Source of the DNA: Haberlea rhodopensis
Lineage: Eukaryota; Streptophyta; Magnoliopsida; Lamiales; Gesneriaceae
Direction of reading: 5' to 3'
DNA length: 64,000 nt
NCBI GenBank assembly: GCA_907163345.1
Contig: CAJQUN010000015.1
Location: 10,572,886 to 10,636,885, forward strand
The position numbers and the translations under genes are program-made. Shown here one piece after another: positions 35,615 to 47,499 of the stretch. The notes below the pieces were generated by a model. That model ran no database searches and was not told the DNA's origin. It saw only the letters and a list, made by a program, of their open reading frames with translations. Numbering within the stretch: position 1 is the first letter of the stretch; each line of letters opens with the position of its first letter.

Positions 35615-35909
35615 GAAGAAAAATGAGCTGATGGTCGAGCATGGAGAGAGAGGAATACAAGGAATTTGTGTAGGAGAATAAAGAATGATTTTGGGTGCAA
35701 AAATGAGGTGGTGGGCGTGAGTTACTATGCTTGGGGTAGTGGGTTTTGTCTTGTCATTCCATGTATCATCTCATGTCATATATGTGGGCGTCAATTTGTG
35801 TGTTGTGGTCCGTAACACCTTAATTCAAAGTCTGTACTTTTAATTATTCGGATTTGCTTAATCATTGTTAATCCGGATTATCATAATTAATTAGCAACTG
35901 GGCATTACA
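35615..35909 (-). repeat. Partial second LTR of element H
   Basis: Matches the terminal ~290 bases of 22576-24834 and ends GGGCATTACA. The rest of this LTR is missing. Confidence 0.7.
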
Positions 35910-36298
35910 ATAGAGGTACCAATATTGGTATTCGGTAACATATTTATACAAATAGATATATATTTACTTATTCAATGCTCGTCTGTGAGCATTCTGATAT
36001 GTGTATATGGTTTGTATAAGGGTTGTGAGATTTCTCTTTTCATTTATGATTTGCATGCAATTTGATTAAGGAAATTTGCATAATGAATTGAGAACGTGTT
36101 AGTGCATTTTAAAGTGTATACTTATGCTACTTGAGCTATATTGGGAATTGATCGCTGCGAGGATTATGTCAAAAAAGTTTATAGACGTCACGCCATTGTT
36201 TTTGAAGCATGAATGAGAATTCCCTAATGCTATGAATGTATGCACTAATATGGATGATAAATGCATTAATGACAGGTTTAGGGCGTGGTGTCCTTACA
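35910..36298 (+). repeat. Fragment of a G/F-type LTR
   Basis: In plus sense it matches the end of LTR G: the TGTGTATATGGTTTGTAT block, the TCTCTTTTCATTTATG block and the end GGTGTCCTTACA. The 5' part is absent. Confidence 0.6.
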
Positions 36299-36304
36299 AG
36301 ATGA

Positions 36305-36895
36305 CCCATAGAAAAAGTAATTGGTGAACGAAAATTATAAAAAGTAACTGGTACATTGAAATTATAAAAAGTAACTGGTGCACAAAAATTATAAAAAGTA
36401 ACTGATGCACGAAATTATAACCTTGGTGCACGAAAATATAACACTGATGTATGAAAATACAACACTGGTTGCGAACTTTTTATTAATTAACCGATGCACA
36501 AAATTTGCAAAAAAAGCAACTGGTGAGCGAAATCCAATAATTGGTGCACGAAATCAAATGGTTCGTGCATCACTTACTTAATTGTATGGTTCATGCATCA
36601 CTCACTTGCGCTTATGGTTCGTGTATCATCCACTTGCGATTATGGTTCGTGCATATCACTCGCGATTATGGTTCGTGCATCACATACTTTTTCCATGTTT
36701 CGTGCATCAGTTATTGATTTAATTTTCATGCATCAATTAGTGATTTTCAATTTTTGTGCATCAGTTACTGAGTTTAATTTTCGTGCATCAGTTACTGATT
36801 TTAATTTTCATGCATCAGTTACTGATTTTCATTTTTTGTGCATCAACTACTGATTTTTAATTTTCATGCATCACTTACTGATTTCAAATTTTCAC
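36305..36895. repeat. Foldback-like array in inverted orientation
   Basis: The left arm repeats GTAACTGGTGCACGAAAATT-type units; the right arm repeats the complement, AATTTTCGTGCATCAGTTAC-type units. The turning point is near 36555-36570. Units are 25-30 bases and vary. No transposase is seen. Confidence 0.8.
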
Positions 36896-37435
36896 AAATC
36901 ACGAACACACACTGAAGGTGCAAAAACATGCACTGGACCACCGCGCATAAAACCGTTCCGCTCGTCGCCGTCCGACTTCCGTTCAACAAGCCCAATATAC
37001 GAAAATGCTCACAATTTAATTGCCATCGTGAGTCACCGTGGAATCGTTGGAATTTGATCTGGAAATGGCGAAATCGCATGACCAAGGTTTTCAGTTCTTG
37101 GGTTCGATTTCTTCTATCCATCCATGAATTGGTCCGAGCCCATACACTGGTTAGCTTCCCCTCACTATGGTCGAGACAGGGCAACGCCCATCTCGTCGTT
37201 GGTAATCTGAAATCATAGGTCATGCGATTTGGTGGCTGTTCGGTTTTGAAACAAGAGTGAAAGCTGAAAATGTGAGTGGGAGAGATTAAGGGTACTAATG
37301 TCATTTTATACTTCAAATGGAACTAAGTGATTGGAGAATTTTTTCCCTGACTAGGATGAATTAAGTTTTATGAAAGTGTATCGGCCTGAACTTTTCCCTT
37401 TAAGTATCCTAATATGAGCTTTTTAGCAGATTGAG
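36896..37435. other. Unassigned sequence right of the foldback
   Basis: About 540 bases of more balanced composition. A 150-codon minus-strand frame crosses 36864-37316, but it overlaps the repeat and has no recognisable domain. It may be sequence captured by a DNA transposon. Confidence 0.35.
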
Positions 37436-37568
37436 TTCAAGTAGAAAAGAAATCAATCCCTAAGGGTGACAAAAGTTCGGTTTAACCGAACTAATCAAAC
37501 TTCTGAATTAACGGACCGAATTGGGCTATTGGAGCAGATTGAATTCAAGTAGAAAAGACATCAATCCT

Positions 37569-37886
37569 TAGGGGTGAGCAAAAGTTTCGGTATAACCAAA
37601 TTAACCGACCGAATTAATTCAGAAATTTGGTTTGGTTAATTCGGAAGTTCGGGTTTGATTTTTTTTAAAAAAAATCAGTTAAATCGGCTCGGTTTCGGTT
37701 TTAATTTTAAAATACCGGTTAACCGATTTTTCATTCTCTATTTTTTTAATTTTATCGTTACAACCGAATTAACCGATATTATAATCGGTTCGGTTAATCG
37801 GTTATTTCTATAAAAAAAAAATCGATTTTATCGGTTAAAAAAATTTGATGTGATCTATAATCAAACCGGTCGAATGCTCATACCTA
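37569..37886. mobile_element. hAT-like MITE
   Basis: Begins TAGGGGTGAGCA and ends TGCTCATACCTA, near-perfect inverted ends, with an interior rich in CGGTTAACCG-type palindromes. The 8-bp flanks TCAATCCT and CCAATCTA agree at five positions, so the TSD is weak. Confidence 0.55.
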
Positions 37887-38147
37887 CCAATCTAGAGGAA
37901 ATAGAAGATTGAAGTAGCCAATGGACCTATATATGATAAACGCAAAGGCTATGTCACAATGAGTGAAGTTCAACGGGCTTAACTGTGACCTTCATATTAG
38001 TTGCTGTTTTGCTATACCAATAGTGGATTGTTTTGCTAAACCATCATACTAGTTGTCGTTTTGCTATACCAATCAAGAATGGGCTGCCCACCGATTATGC
38101 TCCACTGCTATATGATATGATAAAGACCAGTTTTCATTCATGATAAC

Positions 38148-38744
38148 CTATGTTGCACTGATACTCCAAAAAATTTCACGGTCAAGTATCGGATATTTCT
38201 GGGATACGGATACGCGCGGATACGACATTGATACGTATCGGATACGCCACTTGGCATATCTGGGGACAAAAATTAAGTTTTTATTTCCGATACATTTCGG
38301 ATACGGTCAAGATACGCCGCTGACCGTATCCGACACGGATTAGATACGGAAACTTTCGAATTTTTTAAAAAAAATAGGGTTGAAACTGTAATTAAAATTA
38401 AATTATTTAGCTTAATCCCTATTTCCTAACCACCTTAATGTGTTTAATGTCGATTATATGTTTGAAATTTTAAGATGTCCTGGATTAATATTTTACCATT
38501 TGTCGTGAAGTTGGTGAGTTTGCAACTTTATTCTGATTTCTAATGTGTTTAATGTTGATTATATGCTTGAAACTTGATTTCTTGCAAATATTATTATTTA
38601 TATTTATATATATATATAAAAAAATAAATTAATAAAATTTTTTGTATCCAGACGTATCGTATTCTACAAATTTCAAAAATCCCGTGCATTCGTACCCCTA
38701 TCTACGTATTCACGTATCCGCGTATCCGTATCCGTGCGACATAG
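38148..38744. mobile_element. hAT-type MITE with perfect 8-bp TSD
   Basis: Inverted ends CTATGTTGCAC and GTGCGACATAG, flanked by ATGATAAC (38140-38147 and 38745-38752). The interior repeats GGATACGGATACG motifs near both ends around an AT-rich core. The ends resemble those of the element in the RPL8 intron (CTATGATGCAC), so the two are probably one family. No transposase. Confidence 0.88.
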
Positions 38745-38772
38745 ATGATAACTTTTTTTTTTCGTCAACTAG

Positions 38773-40588
38773 TGTAGGACCCCAACGTCCCAACACGTCA
38801 ATAATGCAATTATGACGTCATTTGTATATGTAAAAAAATGTCTTTTCTTTTAAAGAATCATTACATGCTTCACATAACCCCCATGACTTTTATAAAAAAT
38901 TGAGCAGAGTCTCCCTATAAGTTGGGCTATCCGAAAAATATATCACATCACTAAAATAACTCCTAGCCAGGGAAAAACACAATACTAAACGAAATCATCA
39001 CCATAAGTAAGTTCCCAGCCAGGGAAAACACGATAATAAGAAGATATAAAAAGTGGACTTCAACACCATTATACAGCCCATATACACGACTCCAAGTGCT
39101 CACATACGAGCAACAAATAATGAATGTTCGTCTAGTTGCATAAATAATGTATACCATTTACTCAATCTCATACGCTTCAGGAAGCAATATTTCCAACCAA
39201 GCTCGAGCTTGCTACACCAAAATAACTTTGTAGCTATAGTACCTGTTTCAATAGAAAAGCCCCCACACAGGGTGATCATACCAACATCATAATACCCATA
39301 TCATAACAATGCATAAAGATCATGATACGATCATAATATCACAATTTACGATTATTGAAAATCTATAAACATGATACTCATCAACACGATAAATTCAATG
39401 CAACCAAATTCTATTATTTTTGCTGAATCATAAACAATTTCATATCGCACATGATCCTGCCTATCAATCTATCTCATTCTCGACATTCTCTCATATTGAT
39501 CATGCCCCAGACATCAATACTCAGCTCGTATACTCGGATCACGTATAACTACGTATCCCTCATACCACACATACATATATTCATATTTTCGGATCACGAC
39601 AATTACGTATCAAACATACCACATATGTCATACTCAACACACATAAACATTTCTTACGTTCCATCATGACATTTAATAATTCATGAATATATGAATATGT
39701 AATTACTTCATAATATGTATACCTGCTCGTACGTCACTACGTACCTTATAATCTGTATTTACCGTCAAATCACCTTCCTTGTTGTCCGAGCTCAAAAAGG
39801 CTCTACACGAACTCAAAGTTTAAGGGTCAATTCATAATCAATACTTGATGCATATAATTCCTCATTCAATCAACCAATCATGTCCATAATATCACATAAT
39901 TCAACTTTCCAATGCAAAGACTCAATTAAACAACTAGCATGCTTCAAACATCCAAACCAACACTATTACAATGGTTACAAGCCATTGAAGTTAGTTCTTT
40001 TCCCCACCTACTAACAAGGTTTAGACCCACACTTGAATCTTTAGACCCACACTTGAATCACATTTAAGCATATTAACAAACACCTTCCATGCATGATTTT
40101 AATCTTCATATCTTAACCAACAATGATACTAGCCGATGCACAAATCAACAATTCACTTCTAGCAATTAATCACTCAACAAGGTGAGTCATAATTAGCTTC
40201 CAACATCAACAACATTTCTCATGCTATCCAATTCCCAATTACCATATTCATACTCAAATTATAGCCATATAATCGCCTTAATCCATTACACCAACCAAGC
40301 TAGCCTTCTACACTATCAAACACCATTCCAACCCAAGCCACAACATATACACACATATATAGAAATCTTGTACATAAATCAATACATGATGAAATGCACA
40401 TTTTCTTGTATAAACTTCACCTACACACACTGATACACGTTAAATACACACACACACGCAGCAAATCTGCACACACACTACTACACACACAGCACACACA
40501 CAAACCCACATTCTGCACACACACACACACACAAGAATAATTTCCCAACACACTTCAAAATCAATACCAAATAATAACCAAACCTAGC
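38773..40588 (-). mobile_element. Solo LTR J, left part
   Basis: Starts TGTAGGACCCC after the TSD ACTAG (38768-38772). It contains the CCC/GGG module (about 39260-39272) and an ACGTAC hairpin (39729-39744). A (CA)n-rich tract occupies about 40425-40535. Cut at 40588 by element D; continues at 49577. Confidence 0.9.
40425..40535. repeat. (CA)n-rich tract in LTR J
   Basis: Imperfect ACACAC runs close to the insertion point of D. Confidence 0.85.
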
Positions 40589-41007
40589 TGTGGGGTCTTC
40601 CCACCTTAACAGTGATTAAAAGACATAAGAAGGACTAATCATGCATTAAGGTAACATCTTAAGGTTTTGGTTGTTACACGAGCTAACAGGATTACAGGCC
40701 AAAATACAAAACTTCAAAAATAATTCATTATATTCTAAAAGAATATCATTTAGATTTACACTACTCCTAGAGTAGATACTAATCAAAACTTGAATCCTAT
40801 GCATTCCTGTGTCCCTAGTAGCTCACTGCCTCAACCCGACCCTTAGTCCTTTCGTCCAAAAGTGTACCTACAGGGATAACACACCATGAGCATATATAAT
40901 CTTACTTAACATCATAAAACATCATAGTAAATGCATGAAACATTGGTTAAGTAAATATGCTGGTTATTCATTCACTTCTTATTGTTGTCCCTGATTTAGA
41001 ATCATGC

Positions 41008-41222
41008 ATATGGGGCATCTTACCCCCGTGGAATCTTACCACAATATCATCGTATGGCCTCTTACCATATGGGGCATCTTACCCCGTGGCATCTTACCAC
41101 AATACATCGCATGGCCTCTTACCATGTGGGGCATCTTACCCCGTGGCATCTTACCACAATACATCGCATGGCCTCTTACCATGTGGGGCATCTTACCCCG
41201 TGGCATCTTACCACAATACATC
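41008..41222 (-). repeat. Tandem hairpin array in the left LTR of D
   Basis: 59-bp units with GGGG-catctta-CCCC, GTGG-catctta-CCAC and ATGG-cctctta-CCAT stem-loops. The loop is nearly constant while the stems differ but always pair. The right LTR has one unit fewer. Confidence 0.9.
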
Positions 41223-41546
41223 ACATAAATGTCATCATATAAGCATCGTATAAACAATAAACATCATATGAACTTCATCGTATAAACACCGTCATTTCAT
41301 CGTGAATACTCATGCAATAAAAGCATAGTCGTAGTATAGAGATGTGTGTTACCGTCCGATGCCCGTACGCTTCTTACGTACCTTTTCAAAAGGAGGAGGA
41401 GTCAACAGACTTTATCTCCTTGATGGTGCCGGTACCTGGGATGGTTCTACAAGACCACATAATACCATAGTAGATGCCTCAAAACCATCTTACATCATAA
41501 ACTTAACAAAATAAAACATCATTATATTTTTTCAACTTTCTGCCTG

Positions 41547-41772
41547 TCTCGATCGATCGGCCCAAAGTCTCGATCGATCGAGACACTGTGCACTAATAGT
41601 GCCTTAGCTTCCTGCCTCGCTCGATCGATCGAAGTATTTTACCGATCGATCGAGAAGCTTCACCGATCGATCGAGAAATCCTTCGATCGATCGGCATCAC
41701 AATTTTAAAACATACATTAGACCCACTGTCTCGCTCGATCGATCGGAACCAAATCTCGATCGATCGAGAGCT
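41547..41772 (-). repeat. CGATCGATCG palindrome island (left LTR of D)
   Basis: Eight palindromes, with copies less decayed than in A. Confidence 0.9.
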
Positions 41773-42741
41773 CTGAAAAATCGGGATTTTCCCCAGATTT
41801 TTGAGCACTACTTTACACACCATCTTTTCTACTTCACAACACATCTTTCATGCTGAAACTATCATGTGAATAACTTCCTAAAATAACCATGTAAGCTCTT
41901 AAATCGAAGGTTTAACAAATCCTAAGCTAACATGCATCATAACATCATCATAATCTTCATCCTTAACCAACTTTTACAGAAACAGAGCATGTATCCTTTT
42001 GCCCAGATTTTCGAGCATATAGTTTCATAACTAGAAATCTATCACATAAGACATGTAAATGCTCAAACATCCATGCTAGTAGTTACATAAAACTACCTTG
42101 TAAGCATCTCTACCAAGGTTCCACCCAAACCTATACTTAACATGCTTTAAAATCAACCCACCAAACCCAAGCCCAAGCACAAACCCAGAAAAACAGGGTA
42201 CCCACTTACCCCTCTCTTTTGCTCCTCTTTTTGCAAGGATTTGAACACCTTCTTACCAAGCTTTTCTTCCCTTCCCCAGCAGCTTACAGGCACGATTTTG
42301 GGAGAGAAAGAGAGAGGAGGAGAGAAGGAGATGATTTGGCTGCAAAGTGGAAGCATGGGCATCACCAAGTGGGAGGCATGAGCTTTGACAAGTGGGGGTG
42401 TAGGGTGCAATTGGGGGAGGGTGGTGACCGAGTGGGTGGGGGTGGTGTGGGTAGGGTGGTCATGTGGTGTTTAATTGTGTCCCGGTATTTAGTACGATGT
42501 ATTAAAATATCCTCACTCGATATTTTATAACTTCGCTAAATTAATACATCCCTTTAAAACACCCAACATGCCCCCTAAATCATATCATCATAACATAAAT
42601 CGTGGCCCCCAATTTAAATACACCACAACCCTTAAACACATCATAATTTATTATCGTAAAACATAATTATATATCATTTCAACATCGTAACATATAATCA
42701 TATAACATTTCGGGGGTATTACATTACTCCCCTACTTATAA

Positions 42742-42759
42742 GATTTCGTCCTCGAAATC
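42742..42759 (-). promoter_or_regulatory. Stem-loop next to the polypurine tract of D
   Basis: GATTTCG/CGAAATC around a 4-nt loop, with the polypurine tract (GTAGGGGAGTAA on the complement, 42724-42735) between it and the LTR. Confidence 0.7.
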
Positions 42760-42770
42760 CACATGCATCA

Positions 42771-43976
42771 TCATATCGAAACTAAACATAAAAACATATC
42801 GGAGAATAGTTCCGGATAGTGCTGCACCATATGCCGTTCCGTCTCCCACGTAGCCTCCTCGACACCCCGACGATCCCACTGAACTTTGACCATCGGTATA
42901 ACTTTGCTCCGTAGTCTGCGATCCTCTCGATCCAGAATTCTGATTGGTCGTTCTTCGTAGGACATATCTGAGTCTAACTGAACTTCTGTAGGCTGTAAGA
43001 CATGAGACGGATCTGGCTCATACTTTCGTAACATAGAGACATGGAAAACATCGTGTATGCCAGACAAGGATGGCGGTAGAGCCAAACGATATGCCAAAGT
43101 ACCGACACGCTGTAACACTTCATATGGCCCAACATACCTTGGAGATAACTTTCCCCGCATCCCAAAACGAACCACACCCCTGAAGGGCGAGATCTTTAAG
43201 AAGACCCTGTCTCCTAACTGGAATTCTAGTGGTCGTCGCCGCTTATTGGCATAGGCCGCTTGCCTATCTTGGGCCGCTTTCATCTTTTGGCGTATCATCT
43301 TAATCTTACTTTCCATATCCTTGATCATATCCGGTCCTCCGACCGCTTTGCTAGTCAAGTCCTCCCAATACAGTGGTGATCTACATCGTCGTCCATACAA
43401 AGCTTCAAAAGGGGCCATTTGAATGCTCGCTTGATAACTGTTGTTATAGGAGAATTCCACCAGCGGCACTGAATCCTGCCACGGAGTATCAAACTCCAGA
43501 ATACATGCCCTCAACATGTCTTCGAGCGTCTGAATGGTACGCTCTGTTTGGCCGTCTGTCTGAGGGTGATAGGCCGTACTCAGTCTCACCTCCGTGCCCA
43601 GAGCTGTCTGGAGACCCTCCCAGAAATGTGAAGTGAACCTCGGGTCTCTGTCAGACACTATCGAGACTGGAATACCATGCAATCTCACAACATCCCGTAT
43701 ATACATCTGGGCCATCTTTAAGTATGTATAAGACATACTGTAAGGAATGAAATGAGCCGTCTTCGTCAGCCTATCCACGATCACCCAGATCGCATCAAAT
43801 CCTGAGGCCGTCCTTGGCAAGTGGGTCACGAAGTCCATAGATATATGCTCCCACTTCCATTCAGGCATCTCTAAGCTCTTCAGCTCTCCACCAGGCCTCT
43901 GCCTCTCTGCTTTTACCTGCTGGCAGATCAAACATCTTTTAACAAAAACGATTACTTCTCGCTTCATGCGTCTCCA
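42771..43976 (-). pseudogene. Element D pol: integrase with chromodomain-like tail
   Basis: Open from the W-to-stop change at 43977 to the end of pol. It begins inside the zinc-binding region (Cys residues of CLICQQ). It shows the full DDE triad: Asp in SMDFVTHLP, Asp in VSDRDPRF, and Glu in QTERT 36 residues later. Roughly the last 55 residues (ILDREDRRLRSKVIPMVKV, then VEEATWE) form the chromodomain-like tail of Tekay/Del chromoviruses, thought to guide insertion toward chromatin marks. The product would splice DNA copies into the genome. Only the upstream stop separates it from RT. Confidence 0.93.
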
Positions 43977-45668
43977 CTAGAATTGATCGCATAGATCTTT
44001 GTACATCTTCTTTCCCCCTGGGTGGATACTGAAACGACTACTGTGAGCCCGCTCCAATATTCCTCTACGCAGTCCTGGTGCATCTGGGACTACCCATCGG
44101 TTGCCCAGTCTCAAAGAATCATCCTCAGCCATTCTGAACTTGGATGGCTGACCCTGTAGTATCAATGATGTCCATCTCTGAACCTCACTATCTGACTTCT
44201 GGGCCTTCCTGATTGCCTCAAATATATCTGGCTCCGCCAATAAGGTCGACACTCGCACAGGCGACGTGTCTACATCGAAGTCATAGCCCAGATGGCAGTA
44301 AGAAGTCATCAAAGCTGACAAACACATGACATCCTCTGCAGTACTCTTCACCTTCCGACTTAAGGCATCTGCTATCAGGTTCGCTTTACCTGGATGGTAC
44401 TCAATTTCACAATCATAGTCTTTGAGCAAATTCATCCACCTTCTTTGCCTCATATTCAACTCTGCCTGAGTGAATAAGAACTTCAGGCTCTTATGATCCG
44501 TGTATATAGTAAAAGACGTGCCATAAGGGTAATGCCTCCAGATCTTCAAGGCAAATATGATGGCCGCCAGTTCCAAATCATGCACTGGATACCTGGCTTC
44601 GTGTGGCTTCAGCTGCCTTGATGCATAAGCCACCACGTGCTTATCTTGCATTAACACGCAGCCCAAACCCTGTAATGACGCATCCGTATACAAGGCGAAT
44701 CTCTTATCTTCCGACGGAATCACCAGCACAGGCGCTGTAGTCAAACGACGCTTCAGCTCTTGGAAGCTTTCCTCACAAGCTTCAGACCAAAAGAAGGGGA
44801 CTCCTTTCTGAGTCAGCTGTGTCAGGGGTTTGGCAATCTTCGAAAAACCCTCGACGAAACGTCGGTAATATCCTGCCAAACCGAGAAAACTCCTTATCTC
44901 AGGTACAGAAGTGGGTGCAGCCCACTCCATCACAGCTTCAATCTTCTTGGGATCCACAGATATCCCCTGGCTAGATATGACATGGCCTAAGAATACCACG
45001 CTGTCCAACCAGAACTCGCACTTACTAAGCTTTGCATATAACTGATGATCCCTAAGGATCTGAAGCACTATCCTCAAGTGTCTTACGTGCTCTTCTTCCG
45101 TCCGAGAGTAGATGAGTATGTCGTCAATGAAGACTATGACGAACTGATCCAAATACGGCTGGAATACCCTATTCATTAAACTCATGAAGACAGCTGGGGC
45201 ATTCGTCACCCCAAAAGGCATGACCAGAAATTCATAGTGCCCATATCTGGTCCTGAAAGCCGTCTTCTGAACATCATCTTCCCTTACTCGTATCTGATGG
45301 TACCCCGACCTCAGATCGATCTTACTGTAGAGCCTCGTTCCCTGCAACTGATCAAACAAGTCATCAATCCTCGGAAGTGGATACTTGTTCTTGACTGTGG
45401 CCTTATTCAGTTGCCTATAGTCAATGCATAGGCGCATCGATCCATCTTTCTTCTTAACAAATAAGACAGGTGCACCCCATGGCGATACGCTAGGGCGTAT
45501 GTAGCCCTTGTCAAGGAGCTCCTGCAACTGCATCTTTAACTCCCTTAACTCAGCTGGTGCCATCCTATATGGGGCACGAGAAATTGCAGACGTCCCTGGT
45601 AGCAGCTCAATCCCAAACTCGACCTCTCTCGTCGGTGGGAAATCCGGGAATCTCCTCCGGAAAGACAT
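43977..45668 (-). pseudogene. Element D pol: RT, RNase H and start of integrase
   Basis: A 563-codon frame. RT spans about residues 40-215: Asp118 in SKIDLRSGYHQ and the catalytic box FIDD at 180-183. The RNase H domain has Asp329 (YTDAS), Glu366 (DLELAA) and Asp391 (TDHKSL), all catalytic residues present. The frame then enters the integrase N-terminus (HSSRFSIHPGG) and stops at 43977, where a Trp codon has become TAG. Its first ~10 residues are out of frame because one extra A near 45641 shifts the reading frame from the protease side. Confidence 0.94.
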
Positions 45669-45963
45669 CAGGAAACTCCGCCACTACGGGCACATCCTCA
45701 ACCTTTAATTCCTTCCTCTTATCCGTCATGTCAACAGCATAGATAAGATATCCTTCATGACCTCGTTCCAATAGCTGTGTCATCTTGACAGCAGATATTA
45801 ACGGAATCTTCGGACGGGAACCATCCCCATAAAATGTCCACTGGACTCCCAATACAGATCTAAATCGGACAGTCCTCTGCCTGCAGTCTACCACTGCCTG
45901 ATACTTGTTCAGAATATCGATGCCCACAATGCAATCGAAGTCTGTCATTCCCAGCACAATCAA
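45607..45963 (-). pseudogene. Element D: protease-RT linker segment
   Basis: A middle frame between two frameshifts. It covers the end of the protease domain (DFDCIVGIDILNKYQAVVDC) and the linker to RT. A missing base near 45962 (relative to A) separates it from the Gag-protease frame; the extra base near 45641 separates it from RT. Confidence 0.9.
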
Positions 45964-47297
45964 TCTGATCTTAGTTCATTATCCTCAAAATAAATGAGGC
46001 CATCATAAACAATCTGATCCGTAGTCAAACTTCTTCCAGCGGGGGTCAAGACCATAAGAGGCATGGGGGACGGGGAAGTGCATATGTGGTGCCTTTCAAT
46101 AAAATTCGTCGACACAAAAGAGTGTGACGCACCTGTGTCTATTAATATAAGAGCAGGGTGCGTAAATAAAAGACATGTACCCGCTATAACTTCCTCCGGA
46201 GCCGCCGTAGCCTGTTCCCTTGTCAAAGCATACACCTGTCCCTGAGGTGGCCCCGCGGGCTGACCTCCATACTGTCTTGGCACAAAAGGTGGCCGGTGTT
46301 GTGCCGTTCTGTCCGCAGGTCTCCCCGTAGAGCTCTGCTGTCTCCCCCTGTTGGGACACCGCCGAGCAAAGTGGCCTCTGTCGCCACAGACATAACATCC
46401 TACGCAGTCCTTTGCCAAATGTGGTTGCCCACAAAGAGTGCACTGAACTCTTCCAGATCTGTCTCCCTGAGACTGTCCTCTCCCAGATGGAGCATCATTC
46501 CTACCTTTCCCTTTCCATCGATTCTCGGGCCTCTTGCCACTGAATCTCGATGCTGAAGTGTTCCCCCTAGGCTTAAACTGATCACCCCTGGGTTTCAAAT
46601 TTTCAGAAGTAGATCTCTGAGGGGGTGCTGGAGGTGGCACTGCATCAGGATATGCACCAACTCCCAGTTCAGCTAGCTCAGCTCGTGAGAGTGCATCATC
46701 AAAACAGGCAGGGCCATAAGTGATCACCCTGTCATACAGTTCAGGCCTCAAGCCCTTCATGAAGTTTCGCATCTTCGCTTGAGTGCTTGCGGCTATGTGT
46801 GGCACATATCGTAGTAAGGAACAGTAATGTAGAGCATAGTCAGATACAGGCATGGTACCTTGTCTTAAACTGGTAAACTCATCCTCCTTGGCCTGTCTTG
46901 CAGCGGCTGAGAAATAGCGGTTTAGAAACCGCGTTCGGAACATCTTCCAATTAACTTCCTGTCCCAGAGCCTCTTGCTCAATCACTGTGGTTTTCCACCA
47001 CATCAGTGCCTTCTTGGACAGCTGAAATTCTGCTAATCGGATCCAGGCCGTCTTTGCACAAGGCGCTGCCACAAATATCTGTTCGATCCTCTCTAACCAT
47101 TCCTCAGCTTTCTCTCCTGATTCAGTTCCCTCGAACATCGGAGGTCGATACATCATAAACTGAGCCAAGCTCAATTCCCCAGGTAGCAACTGCTGTTCAG
47201 AGGGTTCCTCTCCCAAAGCTGGTGGTGGCAATGGGTTCGTACGCCCAGCACTTGCATTTACACTAATGGCGTCACCCACTTCTATATTTGCTGCCAT
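45960..47297 (-). pseudogene. Element D gag-protease
   Basis: Start chosen at the Met of MAANIEVGD (47297); an in-frame Met lies four codons upstream (47309). Gag domain with RPPMFEGTE, AEEWLERIEQIF and RYFSAAARQ, then a basic Arg/Gly-rich stretch. Two zinc knuckles follow: CX2CX3HX4C and the canonical CX2CX4HX4C (CYVCGDRGHFARRC). The aspartic protease signature is LIDTGASHSFVS. Gag and protease share one frame, as usual in this clade. The frame is lost near 45962 by a one-base deletion. Confidence 0.94.
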
Positions 47298-47483
47298 GCT
47301 GCAACACAAGGGTTAATAACAGCACCAAAAGCAATTCATAAAACTCATCGTTAGATAATTGAACATGTTAGTATAACATCTTCTTCTTATGAATAACATA
47401 CATATAAACATGTTCAAAAGTAAGCACCTAGCTAACTTATTGCTAAGGCTACCCTTCACTCATTCCCGAGTTATCTAACCACT

Positions 47484-47495
47484 GCTCTGATACCA
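47484..47495 (-). other. Primer-binding site of D (tRNA-iMet)
   Basis: TGGTATCAGAGC on the minus strand, four bases from the 5' LTR, identical to that of A. Confidence 0.93.
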
Positions 47496-47499
47496 CTAA

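Larger units (their letters stand above)
40589..42723 (-). repeat. Element D, 3' LTR (left copy)
   Basis: 2135 bp. Hairpin array with four units (about 41008-41222), ACGTAC-type hairpin (41365-41381), palindrome island (41547-41772). Confidence 0.95.

Noticed and set aside
35910..35930. A TSD for element H next to its right LTR end
   Set aside because: The left flank CTACC and the sequence after 35909 do not match; the right LTR is truncated, so the true boundary cannot be fixed.
36864..37316. 150-codon minus-strand frame
   Set aside because: Overlaps the foldback repeat, has an overlapping open frame on the other strand, and shows no domain or splice context that I recognise.
40957..41253. 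98-codon frame with repeated GILPRGILP / ASYPVASYH peptides
   Set aside because: Produced by the 59-bp hairpin repeat in the LTR; every frame on both strands is open because the unit lacks stops.
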